DNA of 64,000 nt from Verrucomicrobium sp. (lineage in GTDB: Bacteria > Verrucomicrobiota > Verrucomicrobiia > Methylacidiphilales > UBA1321), in assembly GCA_017849585.1 (NCBI GenBank), contig JAFIGT010000042.1, forward strand, positions 62,001 through 126,000, written 5' to 3'. Within the stretch, counting starts at the first letter, position 1. Every line of letters begins with the position of its first letter. This document shows, piece after piece, positions 45,801 through 54,315 of the stretch. Made by a program: the position numbers and the translations under genes. Under the pieces are notes generated by a model, which worked only from the letters and a program-made list of their open reading frames with translations, searched no databases and was not told the DNA's origin.

Positions 45801-46581
45801 GGCCGTCACCAGTGCTCCCGGTGTCGTCGCCGTCACGGTCAACGTCGATCCCGTGGGGGCCATTGCCAGTCTGAATGCCGCCACCGGCCCGCAAGCAGCC
45901 ACGATTACACTCACCTGGAGCGCCGTGACAAATGCGGAAAAATATCTCATCGAACGTTCCACCGCATCCAACAGCGGCTTCCTGACCGTGGCCACGATCA
46001 GCGCGCCGACCCTGTTCTATACCGATGGCAACTTGACCCGCGACACACTCTACTATTACCGACTCAAGGCAACCAACCCCGTCAGCGCTTCCGCCTATAG
46101 TGCCACGGCCTCCACCACGCCCTACGTCCCGCCCACCAGCGACGGCTGGCGCTACATCCAGTTTGGATCGCCGCAGATTGTACCCGGCGTCAGCGGTGAC
46201 CTCGATACACCGCATCGCGACGGCATTACGAACCTCATGAAATGCGCGCTGGGTCTCGGCATCTACGACACCCAGGGGCAACCCATCGTCGTCTCGCCCA
46301 CCAGCATGCCCTACGTTCAGGAGCAGACCCTCGACAACAGCCAGTATCTCACCTGCACATTCACACACAATAAAAGCGCGACTGATCTCGTCGTGCGCAT
46401 TCAAGTCGCCAGCGATCCCAATGGTCCCTGGACCGACATGGACCCGTTCAACGCGACCAATCAAGTCAGCGTGACGGACAACACACCAACGGTCGGCACG
46501 GAAACTATCGTAGTGAAGGATTCGCAACCCATCGGCACCACCAGCAAGCGCTTCATGCGCGTGCGCGTTACGCGACCGTAA
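42802..46581 (+). CDS. Large secreted multidomain hydrolase (alpha/beta-hydrolase, cadherin-like and FN3 modules)
   Basis: A 1259-residue protein with an N-terminal signal sequence (cleavage near SAQ, about residue 45). Two related all-beta segments come first (about 46-270 and 271-510). An alpha/beta-hydrolase domain follows (about 520-750), with IIFIGPGDGGNF as a possible oxyanion loop and GFSRG at 631-635 placing a nucleophilic Ser633. Then come a bacterial Ig-like part, a cadherin/VCBS-like module (GSDPEGNAITFALAQAPDHG), a fibronectin type III module (about 1025-1115) and a C-terminal domain with GDLDTPHRDGITNLMKCALG. It is likely an extracellular esterase acting on a polymer. The substrate is not deducible. 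Confidence 0.78.
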   Translation: MTPTTFLCRLMTRSLIGMVTTVLSLGSGLLSLTTITAVPTSAQIPIFVDNFANGVVSNSDTITAFWTPITNTYSSITESGKLIMTAGDTSTYGGVVAPRLYSGNPSDEYNFFKRKLRFSADVNLTGAVLSQSNLRFALSGGPGSIYYEEDALAVLFTGDQKVTLSYKLDKSYTGVESGTKLVNAVALSGPATGFELTLDASTYTLVVRYQGGTGASTFSGTHAMSAVVWGVDGKATMQFETVRNSSAGAGQVTTATASNFLVSNMDPPGLFQDAFGNNNTTNSDVEAGIWSSTIPFTSTVTEANGVLLQKATSAAVDYTLVTTTTPAQSRFNFFDQQLRFRMTNTISGTTSQTYVARSRFALTSQAGSATAANDALVIAARGDNNITLAAKMDASGINPEDTWQAANKYIYNGTTADASVYFGSVRFNNIDLSINSKRYQLIGSCEDPPNNSNTRGSNVMRFTGAHQLDRSKWGTTGDSAVVLETVRTGETTAGTAATTSWDNLRVNADSTKLLAEPYWTFTATYSNTSGGSESGSFRLWLPTTEPIIRGIIFIGPGDGGNFQFLAHDLAAQEAARSMGFGLIGYTSSARMNLAAGDYPIQIKAAIQEVLNRAASVSGHPEISNAPLCITGFSRGAFDSGYLAHNWPERVITFVPFCGGEWSSPTLTAAAKKVPGLFLPGSVDTNGLTSPLKVQDMFTWWRSQGGQVAYCVNWNISHNTGGNQGWEAMLSWMVEVTKLRYPRPMVPSTTAPAGTFPTLLNINDASGWLGERTTFVGANTPGVTSVFAPISPYASYSGTVSTASWLPNETTARLYRAVTSTDLVSRAAIPTHSALRIVSPKQFAEPVLAGTSVVIEVDPRDFDNTNALASMDFYDGETWLGALTSGPVWKWTFVPSAGWHSLTVVATDILGNKRDAFRSLNVIPANFPPLSYGKTITAISNTDTAGTVTGSDPEGNAITFALAQAPDHGSVTINPATGAYTYRSAPGYGGNDSFSFTTYDGAVTSAPGVVAVTVNVDPVGAIASLNAATGPQAATITLTWSAVTNAEKYLIERSTASNSGFLTVATISAPTLFYTDGNLTRDTLYYYRLKATNPVSASAYSATASTTPYVPPTSDGWRYIQFGSPQIVPGVSGDLDTPHRDGITNLMKCALGLGIYDTQGQPIVVSPTSMPYVQEQTLDNSQYLTCTFTHNKSATDLVVRIQVASDPNGPWTDMDPFNATNQVSVTDNTPTVGTETIVVKDSQPIGTTSKRFMRVRVTRP

Positions 46582-46595
46582 GCAGTCCGACCTCT

Positions 46596-48449
46596 CTAAA
46601 TACTCTCCCAGAGATCGCGCCACTTCACGGCACCCGCCGAAGGTATCGGACGGCGACGGGACTCCCGGTTCTCCCGCTGCGGAGCGCTATCGTCGGCCTC
46701 CGAAAGAATCACGTATTTATACGCGATCGACTTGCCCGCGCTCTCATCGAGAACGATTTCTCCAAACCATGTCGTGCTATTCAGATACTCCAGATGAAAG
46801 GCCTTCCGAATGTCCCACTCCCCCAATTCCGGACAATCTCCAATCATCGCAATCACCTCCCCCGGCTTGGTCACGACACCGTTCACCTGCGCCCGAATTA
46901 CTACCTGCCCTTGCACAGGAACACCACAAAGGGAAATCACACAGGCTGCCTTGCAGCCCAAAGTCAATTGGCGAATCCTCCCTTCCTTCACCGTCAATTC
47001 CCGCCCAGATAAAAGACAAAAATAGGTTCCGTCTGGAAAATCCGTTTGCACCTCGGGAATACAAAACTCTGCGCCACGATTAAGCGCCACGAAGCAGCGA
47101 TGGTCACGATATACTCTCGCAAAGCAGTAGACATCCGCATTTAGAATATACGGAACCTGCCTTCCATATTGTATGGCCGCATTCCGGCGTCGCTCCCTAG
47201 CCAGCACGCGAATAGCCGTGTAAATGGGGGTCTCCATACTCCACGATTCCATCGCAGGGCGATTGTACGGATCCTGCCCTCCTTCGGTCTCATTATGGAG
47301 ATATTGCTCGCAGCCATAGTAAAGACACGGCGTTCCACGGCCGCAGAGCAGCAGAATAACCGCCAACCGAAGAGATTCATTATCGGCACCGATCGATTGC
47401 AGCCGGGGCATGTCATGATTTTCGAAAAACGTCACCAATTCCGTCGCATTGCGATAATTGCCATCCTTATCATAAATCGCCTGAACTCCCTCAAAACCGC
47501 GCGGATCGTTCTGCCCCAGGCACGCGCGGATGGCATGACACAAACCAAAATCCAACATCGACATTCCAGAGCGGTTTGCGAAATCAACCGAAGTCGCATT
47601 ATCCGGGTGACTGCCAAACCATTCCCCAAAGATAAATAGATCCGGACGATTGCTTTTCAAATCCGAGGTAATTTCCTGCCAAAACCACAACGGCATATGC
47701 TTGACCGTGTCGACCCGCAACGCATCGACACCCTTGGCAATCCACATTTTCAGCGCATCTTTGATATAACGACGATAGAGAATATTATTCTCATTGAACG
47801 TGGCCAATCCCTCCAGTTCGCAATTTTGAATCTGCCATTCATCCTCCCAATTCTGGGTCGCGCCATAATGATGGTACCAATTCGCCACATCATGATCGAA
47901 ATCGGCGACCAATCGGCCGTCGTCATAGATTCGTCCCTTTCCCCGGTCGGATTGCGGCGAACTGTGATTGCACACGACATCGAGCACGAACTTCATGCCG
48001 CGCCGATGCATTTCCGCGAGGAGACAATCGAAAATAGTATCATCCCGCTCAAAGAGTCGCACCTCGCTCGGATCATTGACCCAACGTGCATTGATTCTTT
48101 TGAAGTCTCGCGTCCAATATCCATGAATTGGTGCCCGATTCTCGGAGAGCGATTCAATCTGCTCGAAAAGTGGCGTAAGCCATGTCGCCGAAATGCCCAT
48201 GCCCTGGATGTAATCCATCTTGTCGAGAATTCCCTGCAAATCTCCTCCCCAATATTTATCCCAGTCCTGATGAGCCAGATCATTGAGCTGAGGATCGCCC
48301 ACCAAGTTATGAATGTTTCCATCATGAAAACGGTCGACAATGATGAAATAGAGAGTCTCCGCCCGGAAATCAATATCAGATAAATAGAGCGTTCCGATCG
48401 GGTCGTTCTCAGGCACCTGCACGACCGCGGAAGGATTGGAGTATGTCAT
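46596..48449 (-). CDS. GH13 alpha-amylase-family enzyme with C-terminal CBM20 starch-binding domain
   Basis: A 617-residue protein without a signal peptide, so probably cytoplasmic. The TIM-barrel motifs are LDVVCNHSSP (region I), VDALRVDTVKH with nucleophile Asp247 (II), FIFGEWFG with acid Glu276 (III), and FFENHD with Asp346 (IV). After the barrel and an all-beta C domain, residues about 510-610 resemble CBM20 (GDCPELGEWDIRKAFHLEYL). This set matches cyclomaltodextrin glucanotransferase or maltogenic-amylase relatives. An intracellular enzyme with CBM20 may work on glycogen. It is convergent with the large hydrolase gene, and malQ lies 2 kb away. Confidence 0.87.
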   Translation of the reverse strand: MTYSNPSAVVQVPENDPIGTLYLSDIDFRAETLYFIIVDRFHDGNIHNLVGDPQLNDLAHQDWDKYWGGDLQGILDKMDYIQGMGISATWLTPLFEQIESLSENRAPIHGYWTRDFKRINARWVNDPSEVRLFERDDTIFDCLLAEMHRRGMKFVLDVVCNHSSPQSDRGKGRIYDDGRLVADFDHDVANWYHHYGATQNWEDEWQIQNCELEGLATFNENNILYRRYIKDALKMWIAKGVDALRVDTVKHMPLWFWQEITSDLKSNRPDLFIFGEWFGSHPDNATSVDFANRSGMSMLDFGLCHAIRACLGQNDPRGFEGVQAIYDKDGNYRNATELVTFFENHDMPRLQSIGADNESLRLAVILLLCGRGTPCLYYGCEQYLHNETEGGQDPYNRPAMESWSMETPIYTAIRVLARERRRNAAIQYGRQVPYILNADVYCFARVYRDHRCFVALNRGAEFCIPEVQTDFPDGTYFCLLSGRELTVKEGRIRQLTLGCKAACVISLCGVPVQGQVVIRAQVNGVVTKPGEVIAMIGDCPELGEWDIRKAFHLEYLNSTTWFGEIVLDESAGKSIAYKYVILSEADDSAPQRENRESRRRPIPSAGAVKWRDLWESI

Positions 48450-48792
48450 ACGCTACAGGATAATTGCAGAGATTATGCCAACGCCATTCACACTACGATG
48501 GCTGCCCTGACACCACCGCAAGCCGAAGTTCTGATTCGCTGCAATATGCAAAGCCCTTGGGAATATACCGAGGCGAAACGCAAGAGGCGGGGATTGATGC
48601 CATCCTCCGATTCATAAGAATCAAACCCAACATACACTTACTCTGCAGAGCGTTGCGTCCGCGCCGGATTCGCTGGCATCGACACTGCTCCATTCAGATC
48701 AAGCGGGAAGTACCGAAGTTTTGCGGACAGACTTCGCCACCTCCTGCGCATAAACAGTCAACCCATCAACCGTAATAAGAAAGATACATTCT
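48450..48792. other. Intergenic region without a convincing gene
   Basis: This divergent interval between the GH13 gene and the DUF892 gene contains a reading frame of about 100 codons on the plus strand. Its product is rich in Arg/His/Ser/Cys without a family pattern or ribosome-binding site and is unlikely to be real. Promoters for both flanking genes should lie here. Confidence 0.5.
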
Positions 48793-49299
48793 ATGTCGAA
48801 ACTTAGCACATTGCAGGAACTGCTCGTTCACGAACTCAAAGATCTCTACAGCGCTGAAACCCAATTGATCAAGGCACTGCCGAAGATGGCGAAAGCAGCA
48901 ACATCCGAAGAGCTCAAAGCCGGATTCGAAGAACATCTCGTACAAACCAAGGTGCATGCGGAGCGAATTGAAGCGATCATGAAGTCGCTCGATGAAAGCC
49001 CGCGCGGGAAAACCTGCAAAGCAATGCAAGGCCTGATCGAGGAAGGCGAAGAAACGATCAAAGAAAAAGCCGAAGATCCGGTCAAGGACGCGGCGCTCAT
49101 CGTTGCCGCTCAAAAAGTCGAGCACTACGAAATCGCCGGCTATGGATCCGCCCGAAATTTCGCCAAGCTTTTGGGCATGGATGAGGTGGCTGGCACCTTG
49201 CAGGAAACTTTGGACGAAGAAGGCGCTACTGACAAGAAACTCACACAAATGTCTCGCAATGTGAATGTAGAAGCCTGTGAACTCGGCTCCCCGTCTTGA
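48793..49299 (+). CDS. DUF892 (YciE/YciF-like) ferritin-like stress protein
   Basis: A 168-residue all-helical protein opening with LSTLQELLVHELKDLYSAETQLIKALPKMA, the hallmark of the DUF892 family. The metal-ligand-type Glu and His residues of a ferritin-like bundle follow (HELKDLYSAE, HAERIE, KVEHYEIAGYGSA). Family members are induced by osmotic and general stress, but their reaction is unknown. An 11-bp hairpin follows the stop. The surrounding genes (DJ-1/PfpI, glycine-zipper protein) fit a stress-response context. Confidence 0.9.
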   Translation: MSKLSTLQELLVHELKDLYSAETQLIKALPKMAKAATSEELKAGFEEHLVQTKVHAERIEAIMKSLDESPRGKTCKAMQGLIEEGEETIKEKAEDPVKDAALIVAAQKVEHYEIAGYGSARNFAKLLGMDEVAGTLQETLDEEGATDKKLTQMSRNVNVEACELGSPS

Positions 49300-49313
49300 A
49301 CCTCGTCCAGAAC

Positions 49314-49338
49314 GGGGATGCTGCAACGCAGCATCCCC
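49314..49338 (+). terminator. Strong hairpin after the DUF892 gene
   Basis: GGGGATGCTGC (49314-49324) and GCAGCATCCCC (49328-49338) form a perfect 11-bp stem with an AAC loop. The following sequence is CT-rich without a long T-run. Confidence 0.7.
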
Positions 49339-49803
49339 CTCTCCTGCTACTCCTTCCTGCTTTGAGCGTGAAGCTGACCTGCACCCGCTAGTGAGGCCGC
49401 AGTTCGGGTTATTATCGGCGGGCGCTATGAGTTGTTGACCACTGTGTATAGTTCTGACTTACACCCGCAGCCCGATCTTCCCGTTTCAACAACGCGGTGA
49501 ATCGACAGTAATCGTAGCAGCGTACGCGCAATCCGGCCGCCTGCAGCAGCAGATAGCAATTCGCTCTTAGGTGTCTCTTTTTCCTTTGCTGCCCATCGCT
49601 CGCTTTTCCTTTTCCACGAACCCTTCCATCCTCGCCAATTCCTAGCTCTCCTCTGGCCTCGTTCTACGGGAGCAGGCCATTAGTCACTAATCATTCTTGA
49701 ATCTAGAACCGCACATCTCGCTTCTGGTGAAATGCAAAACGCACCAGACGTTCTCAACCATCTTGCATTTCGTAATTGCCAAAATTGGAAATGAGAGAGC
49801 GTC
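49339..49803. other. Intergenic region, possibly holding a degraded coding remnant
   Basis: No intact gene is recognisable. On the minus strand an open stretch from about 49567 to 49412 reads with a protein-like composition (RANCYLLLQAAGLRVRC type) but lacks a start codon in frame. A short ATG frame on the same strand stops just before it, so a frameshifted remnant is possible. The family could not be identified. Confidence 0.35.
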
Positions 49804-50505
49804 ATGTTTTCTAATTCATTCACGGCAATTGTCTTCGAACAAGCCGCGCCTAAGTGGCATACGCATCGCTCCATAATGCATATGATTCTTATGAATACTC
49901 AAAAAAACGACCTACTCCATGGGAAACGTGTTGCCTTGCTGGCTACCGACGGCTTCGAACAAAGTGAACTCATGGATCCACTCCATGCTCTTGAAGATGC
50001 GGGAGCTACTGTTGAAGTCCTCTCTCTCAAAAAAGCCAACATTCGTGGATGGAAAGAGGATGATTTTGGCGATACGGTTCAAATCGATCGCTTGGTCTCT
50101 GAAGCTAATCCAGGAGATTATGAAGCGCTCGTACTACCGGGCGGAGTGATGAATCCCGATAAGCTACGCCAAGATAAAAATGCAGTGAACTTTGTCCGGA
50201 TCTTCATGTCCTCCGGTCGACTCGTGGCCGCCATCTGCCATGGCCCTCAACTTCTCATCGAGGCAGATACTGTGCGCGGTCGCAAGCTTACTTCTTACAA
50301 TTCCATACGTACTGACGTCATCAATGCCGGAGGCACGTGGGAAAACAAGCCGGTCGTCATTGATGAAAACCTGATTACCAGCCGCCAACCGTCAGACCTC
50401 CCACAATTCAATCAGGCTATCATCGACCATCTCAGCCATTCTTTCGATCGCACCCCCAAGCCTCAGGCGCTTGATCTGGTTGATGTAGATCCACAGACCG
50501 TTTGA
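49804..50505 (+). CDS. DJ-1/PfpI family protein (type 1 glutamine amidotransferase-like)
   Basis: A PfpI/YhbO-type protein: GKRVALLATDGFEQSELMDP opens the fold, YEALVLPGGVMNPD is the central strand and turn, and the nucleophilic-elbow cysteine lies in VAAICHGPQLLIEA. The C-terminal part includes GRKLTSYNSIRTDVINAGG and ENLITSRQPSDLP. Members act as stress-induced deglycase/chaperone-type proteins or proteases, and the exact activity is debated. The start is uncertain: the ATG at 49804 has GAGAG upstream, while in-frame ATGs at 49876 and 49891 give a length closer to the family norm (about 200 residues). A short gap separates it from malQ. Confidence 0.88.
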   Translation: MFSNSFTAIVFEQAAPKWHTHRSIMHMILMNTQKNDLLHGKRVALLATDGFEQSELMDPLHALEDAGATVEVLSLKKANIRGWKEDDFGDTVQIDRLVSEANPGDYEALVLPGGVMNPDKLRQDKNAVNFVRIFMSSGRLVAAICHGPQLLIEADTVRGRKLTSYNSIRTDVINAGGTWENKPVVIDENLITSRQPSDLPQFNQAIIDHLSHSFDRTPKPQALDLVDVDPQTV

Positions 50506-50606
50506 GTCGACGATAATGTCGGGATCGCGTGCGTCATAAAAAACGAACGGATGAGTACGCTTGCAAAAGTCGCGGACGTGCGAACCTATCGAAATGGAGG
50601 AGCTCG

Positions 50607-52322
50607 ATGAGTGCCATCACGATGACATCAGCAACTCGCTGCGCTGGCCTCCTCGTCCCCGTCTACGCCATTCGGCATGACAACGATTTTGGAATCGGCG
50701 ACACCCTGGCGGTTCGTAGGGCCATCGATTTCTGCGCCGCCCATCAGATTGCCGTCCTTCAGATACTGCCCATTCACGAAACCATCGGAGATTTCAGTCC
50801 CTACAATCCAATCAGCTCGCGCGCCCTATCTCCGGCTCTTCTCACCCTTAATGAAGATGAGGTTCCAGGAATCTCCATGAGTGAGATCAAAAGATCCGCG
50901 CCTGATTCCTGGCTCGCACGCCTGCGTGAAGGCAAGGTGAAATACAATTCGGTGCAACCGCTCAAGATCCAACTACTCCTAGGCGCCTACCGGAATTTCA
51001 CCGGAATTTTCCCCCAAGTCGACCCGCTTCGTAAAAATTTCGAGGAGTTCAAAGTGGCCCAGGACGAATGGCTCGCTCCCTATACCCTCTTTCGCTTGCT
51101 TGTTCGCGAGTATGAAGGCAATGCCAACTGGATGGAGTGGCGCCCCGAACACCAGAGCCGCGGCACGGCGGAAGCCTGGTTCACCCGGACCAAGGAACGC
51201 GAAGAGTTCTCCGAACTCCGAGATGGATACGCCTACATTCAATGGGTCGCCTGGAGGCAATGGAGAGCTGTTCGTCAATATGCCGAGGAACACAACGTCA
51301 TGCTCATGGGTGAAATGTGCTTCGGTGTCGCCAAAACGAGCGTTGATTCATGGACTTGGCCCGAGCTATTCGATCTCGATTGGAGCATGGGAACCCGACC
51401 CATTTCTTATTTCGATACCAATAAAGATTCCGAACGTTGGGGGCAGAATTGGGGACTGCCTCCCTATCGCTGGGAAAACCATCGCACCACCGGGTTTTCC
51501 TGGCTCAATGCCCGCGTTCAATTGGAGCGGAAATTCTTTCACATCTGCCGCCTTGATCATCTGCGCGGGTACTTCCGCGCATATATGTTTCCATGGAACG
51601 GTGGCCCGCTGCACGCCGAGTTCGCTCAGCTCACTGAAGAGGAGGTCAAAAAACGCACCGGAGGAAAATTGCCTCGCTTTGTCCCCGGCCCTGACGAAGA
51701 CCCGATCACCGCGCAAATGAACTATCTACAGGGGCACGAAGTTATTTCCACTATACGCAAGGCAGCCGGAGACATGTACCTGTTCGCGGAAATCATGGGC
51801 AATATGCCGGACTACATGCAAAAAACATTAGAAGAGCTACAGATTCCGCATTTGATCTTTCCCCAGCTGGAGCGAAATCCTGACCGTTCGCTCCAACCAA
51901 TAGAATCCTACCGCACACTTAGTTTAGCTAGCTACGCTAATCACGATCACGCTCCCCTCGCATCCTTTTACGATCATTTGATCGAGGAGGCCAAACTGCA
52001 TCCCGACGGCACTGCAAAGATTGATCTTCACCACCTCCTCGCCTTCGTCGGATGGACACAACTGCCTCCGGACGTATTCAATGATGAATTATTGCGCGCG
52101 CTCCAGCAGAAGCTTTTTCAAAGCCCTTCTCAACTCGCCGTCCTGATGGTCAGCGATCTCTTCGGCATTCCACTTCGCTTCAACCTGCCTGGCAGTTACG
52201 GCAACGACACATGGTCAGACCGATTGGAGTTTGCTTTTGACGAATATGAAAAGCATCCCGTCTATAACCGCCGGGTACAAGCCTCTCAGCTATTAATTCA
52301 GGAAACCGGCCGTAATTTGTAA
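50607..52322 (+). CDS. malQ: 4-alpha-glucanotransferase (amylomaltase, GH77)
   Basis: The protein (571 residues from the ATG at 50607, preceded by GGAGGAGC) belongs to GH77. Visible regions are FGIGDTLAVRRAIDFCAAHQIAVLQILPIHE near the start, SPYNPISSRALSPALL, ICRLDHLRGYFRAYMFPW containing the catalytic Asp region, and MYLFAEIMGNMPDYM with the acid/base Glu. It disproportionates maltodextrins, transferring glucan segments. With the GH13/CBM20 enzyme nearby it points to intracellular glucan remodelling. The in-frame sequence before 50607 has no family similarity. Confidence 0.9.
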   Translation: MSAITMTSATRCAGLLVPVYAIRHDNDFGIGDTLAVRRAIDFCAAHQIAVLQILPIHETIGDFSPYNPISSRALSPALLTLNEDEVPGISMSEIKRSAPDSWLARLREGKVKYNSVQPLKIQLLLGAYRNFTGIFPQVDPLRKNFEEFKVAQDEWLAPYTLFRLLVREYEGNANWMEWRPEHQSRGTAEAWFTRTKEREEFSELRDGYAYIQWVAWRQWRAVRQYAEEHNVMLMGEMCFGVAKTSVDSWTWPELFDLDWSMGTRPISYFDTNKDSERWGQNWGLPPYRWENHRTTGFSWLNARVQLERKFFHICRLDHLRGYFRAYMFPWNGGPLHAEFAQLTEEEVKKRTGGKLPRFVPGPDEDPITAQMNYLQGHEVISTIRKAAGDMYLFAEIMGNMPDYMQKTLEELQIPHLIFPQLERNPDRSLQPIESYRTLSLASYANHDHAPLASFYDHLIEEAKLHPDGTAKIDLHHLLAFVGWTQLPPDVFNDELLRALQQKLFQSPSQLAVLMVSDLFGIPLRFNLPGSYGNDTWSDRLEFAFDEYEKHPVYNRRVQASQLLIQETGRNL

Positions 52323-52504
52323 GGGTCATGCGACATTCTTCGCTTTAAATGAATCAATGCAGGGAGCGTGCAAATTGCATCGCAAAGAGTGACCGTCAGT
52401 TCTCGCGACCCTCGCAATTAACGTCTTCGCAGCACCTAACAAGCGGTCTCTCACTTTGGCATGGAAGCAGCCCATCAATTATTAAACACAAGAAAGGCAA
52501 CACT

Positions 52505-53002
52505 ATGGCTATCTCCCATCAAACAATCGCTAATAATCGACAGGTTGGAGCGCTCTTCGACAATACGGGCGATGCCAACATGGCCGTAAAGGCACTAAAG
52601 GAACAAGGATTTTCGTCCCGTAACATCCGCATGACTATTCTTGATGACCGACAGAAGCCATTAATAGTACCGGAAGATCTCTTTCGCCATTCCGGCTATT
52701 CCGCACGTCACATACGCTACTTTAAAGATGGATTGCTGGGTGGAAAAGTAATGGTGACCATCTTCAATGTCCCCGAAGATCTGACCGGTGTCGCCATTCA
52801 CATTCTCAACGAGAATGGCTCGCAATATGACCCCGATGGTTCGCGCAATGTTCGTGACGACGTTCTTGGAATGACTACCGGAGCACTCGCCGGAGCTGCC
52901 CTGGGAGCGCTGGTAGCTGGTCCTATCGGTGCCGCCGCTGGCGAAGTGGGCGGCGGCATAATTGGTAGTGCACTCGGCACCATGAAAGAAGAGTCGGAGT
53001 AG
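52505..53002 (+). CDS. Glycine-zipper general stress-like protein
   Basis: The protein (165 residues from the ATG at 52505, with AAAGG upstream). Residues about 13-100 form a ferredoxin-like domain resembling general-stress YflT-type proteins (GALFDNTGDANMAVKALKEQGFSSRNIRMTI). The C-terminal portion is a glycine-zipper membrane-like helix (GALAGAALGALVAGPIGAAAGEVGGGIIGSALG pattern, about 122-158). No enzymatic motif. It sits in the stress-type gene group. The 182 bases before it contain no gene. Confidence 0.75.
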   Translation: MAISHQTIANNRQVGALFDNTGDANMAVKALKEQGFSSRNIRMTILDDRQKPLIVPEDLFRHSGYSARHIRYFKDGLLGGKVMVTIFNVPEDLTGVAIHILNENGSQYDPDGSRNVRDDVLGMTTGALAGAALGALVAGPIGAAAGEVGGGIIGSALGTMKEESE

Positions 53003-53640
53003 AAAGTCTCGTCATGCAGAACGCCTGATCTCTTCTGAAATTTCCGCATTTCGCAAGACGATATCAAACCGCCATGAACAAGCTCTCCTAAAAAAATCCT
53101 TACGGATTAATACGTTGCAAATTTTTACAGAACGAGGAATGAATCCTGCACTTTTTACCAAAACATATGATGCCGACCACAATTAAAAAACACACAGTTC
53201 GAAGCCGAGGAACCTTGTCCGATATGCGGCCCAAATTAATTGAAAAAGTGGTTTCAGCTAAGCCCGTTCCGACCAAGGCAATTCCGAAGAATGAGGTTCT
53301 TTCAGCTCCACAAATCAGCGAGCATACCTTTTGTGATTTCGTACATCACAATGGTAATCTCCATGTCTTCGGGCTACTCCCCATGTGTGCCTAAGCGTGT
53401 CATTCGGTTATTTTCCTCCTGCGCGATCTCCCTTCAAAAGCTAGTTCCGACATGGCGTTGTGGTCGATGGCGCTTCTCGTTCTTGTAACTCTTTCGGAAA
53501 CGATTCTTGATTCACAGGGAGTCCGATCGCAACCATGGCTCCGATCTGTAGCGACCAGCGGTCTAAAAACGCATGCAGCGCGTTCGTTTTTTTTGAAATT
53601 TACCGCCAGTTACCATGCGGTTGCCTTGCTTCTTCCGGTT
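53003..53640. other. Low-GC gap without a recognisable gene
   Basis: A 638-base interval between the glycine-zipper gene and the convergent MlaD-like gene. Two plus-strand frames (53167-53394 and from 53452, the latter running into mlaD in antisense) lack family features and convincing ribosome-binding sites. Base composition is lower in GC than the flanking genes, as for degraded or regulatory DNA. No RNA gene was recognised. Confidence 0.45.
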
Positions 53641-54309
53641 TTACTTTTTCTTTTTAACCTGCGTTTTTTCATCCCCTGGATATGTTTTCGTGCTCGGCCA
53701 AATCAATCGCCATGGCTCATGCTTCAGCGTGTCAGTCAGTTGCTCGGCATTCTTGATAACTGAGGGCAGTTGAGAGCGGTTGACTGTATCGGTTAAGGTC
53801 CGGATATTTTGGATTGTGTGAGCCAAATCCGAATCTGGCCCGGTAAGTCGATTCATTTGTTGCCCTACCGATTCGGAAATATCCAGCACCCGCAGCCCAA
53901 CAAATTCCGCGCCATTTTCTGCCAGACCGGAACTCTCCTCGCCCTGAACAAAATCAATAATCTGCTGCCCCATCAGTCCCTGCTGCGTCAGTTTCACCGT
54001 CACATTCCGATAGATTCTGGCTTCGCGCTCCACTTGCACCGAGATTATGACCTCGTAGGTCTCGTATCCGGAAGGTCGTTGACTCGTCGGCACCGGAGAT
54101 TCAAGCGCTTTTACCTTTCCGATCTCGCGCCCTCCCAGCAATACCGGAGCGCCTGGACGAATTCCATTCGCATTATCGTAGTAAACGTGAAATGTATGGA
54201 GTGGTCGAATCACTCCAGGCATGCCCACAATGACCAGCACCAGGATGAAAATTCCGAATGTCACCAGAACAAGGATCCCGGTGGTAATTTCATTCTTCCT
54301 AATTTTCAT
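53641..54309 (-). CDS. mlaD: MlaD-like MCE-domain lipid transport protein
   Basis: A 222-residue protein with an N-terminal membrane anchor (about residues 9-30, ITTGILVLVTFGIFILVLVI) and one MCE domain (about 38-115, VYYDNANGIRPGAPVLLGG followed by IGKVKAL). A helical C-terminal region and a Lys-rich tail (QVKKKK) follow. MlaD forms the periplasmic hexameric ring of the Mla phospholipid transporter. It is the last gene of a cfa-mlaE-mlaF-mlaD operon, six bases after mlaF. Confidence 0.9.
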   Translation of the reverse strand: MKIRKNEITTGILVLVTFGIFILVLVIVGMPGVIRPLHTFHVYYDNANGIRPGAPVLLGGREIGKVKALESPVPTSQRPSGYETYEVIISVQVEREARIYRNVTVKLTQQGLMGQQIIDFVQGEESSGLAENGAEFVGLRVLDISESVGQQMNRLTGPDSDLAHTIQNIRTLTDTVNRSQLPSVIKNAEQLTDTLKHEPWRLIWPSTKTYPGDEKTQVKKKK

Positions 54310-54315
54310 GATCCC

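Noticed and set aside
45553-46623. 356-codon minus-strand frame at the end of the large hydrolase
   Set aside because: Antisense to FN3 and C-terminal modules of the plus-strand protein, and overlapping the start of the convergent gene region. No family features.
49412-49567. Possible gene remnant on the minus strand
   Set aside because: The protein-like stretch is short, lacks a start and matches no family I recognise. It is noted only in the intergenic entry.
53167-53394. 75-codon plus-strand frame in a low-GC gap
   Set aside because: A small gene cannot be excluded, but there is no Shine-Dalgarno, no domain pattern and no neighbour support.
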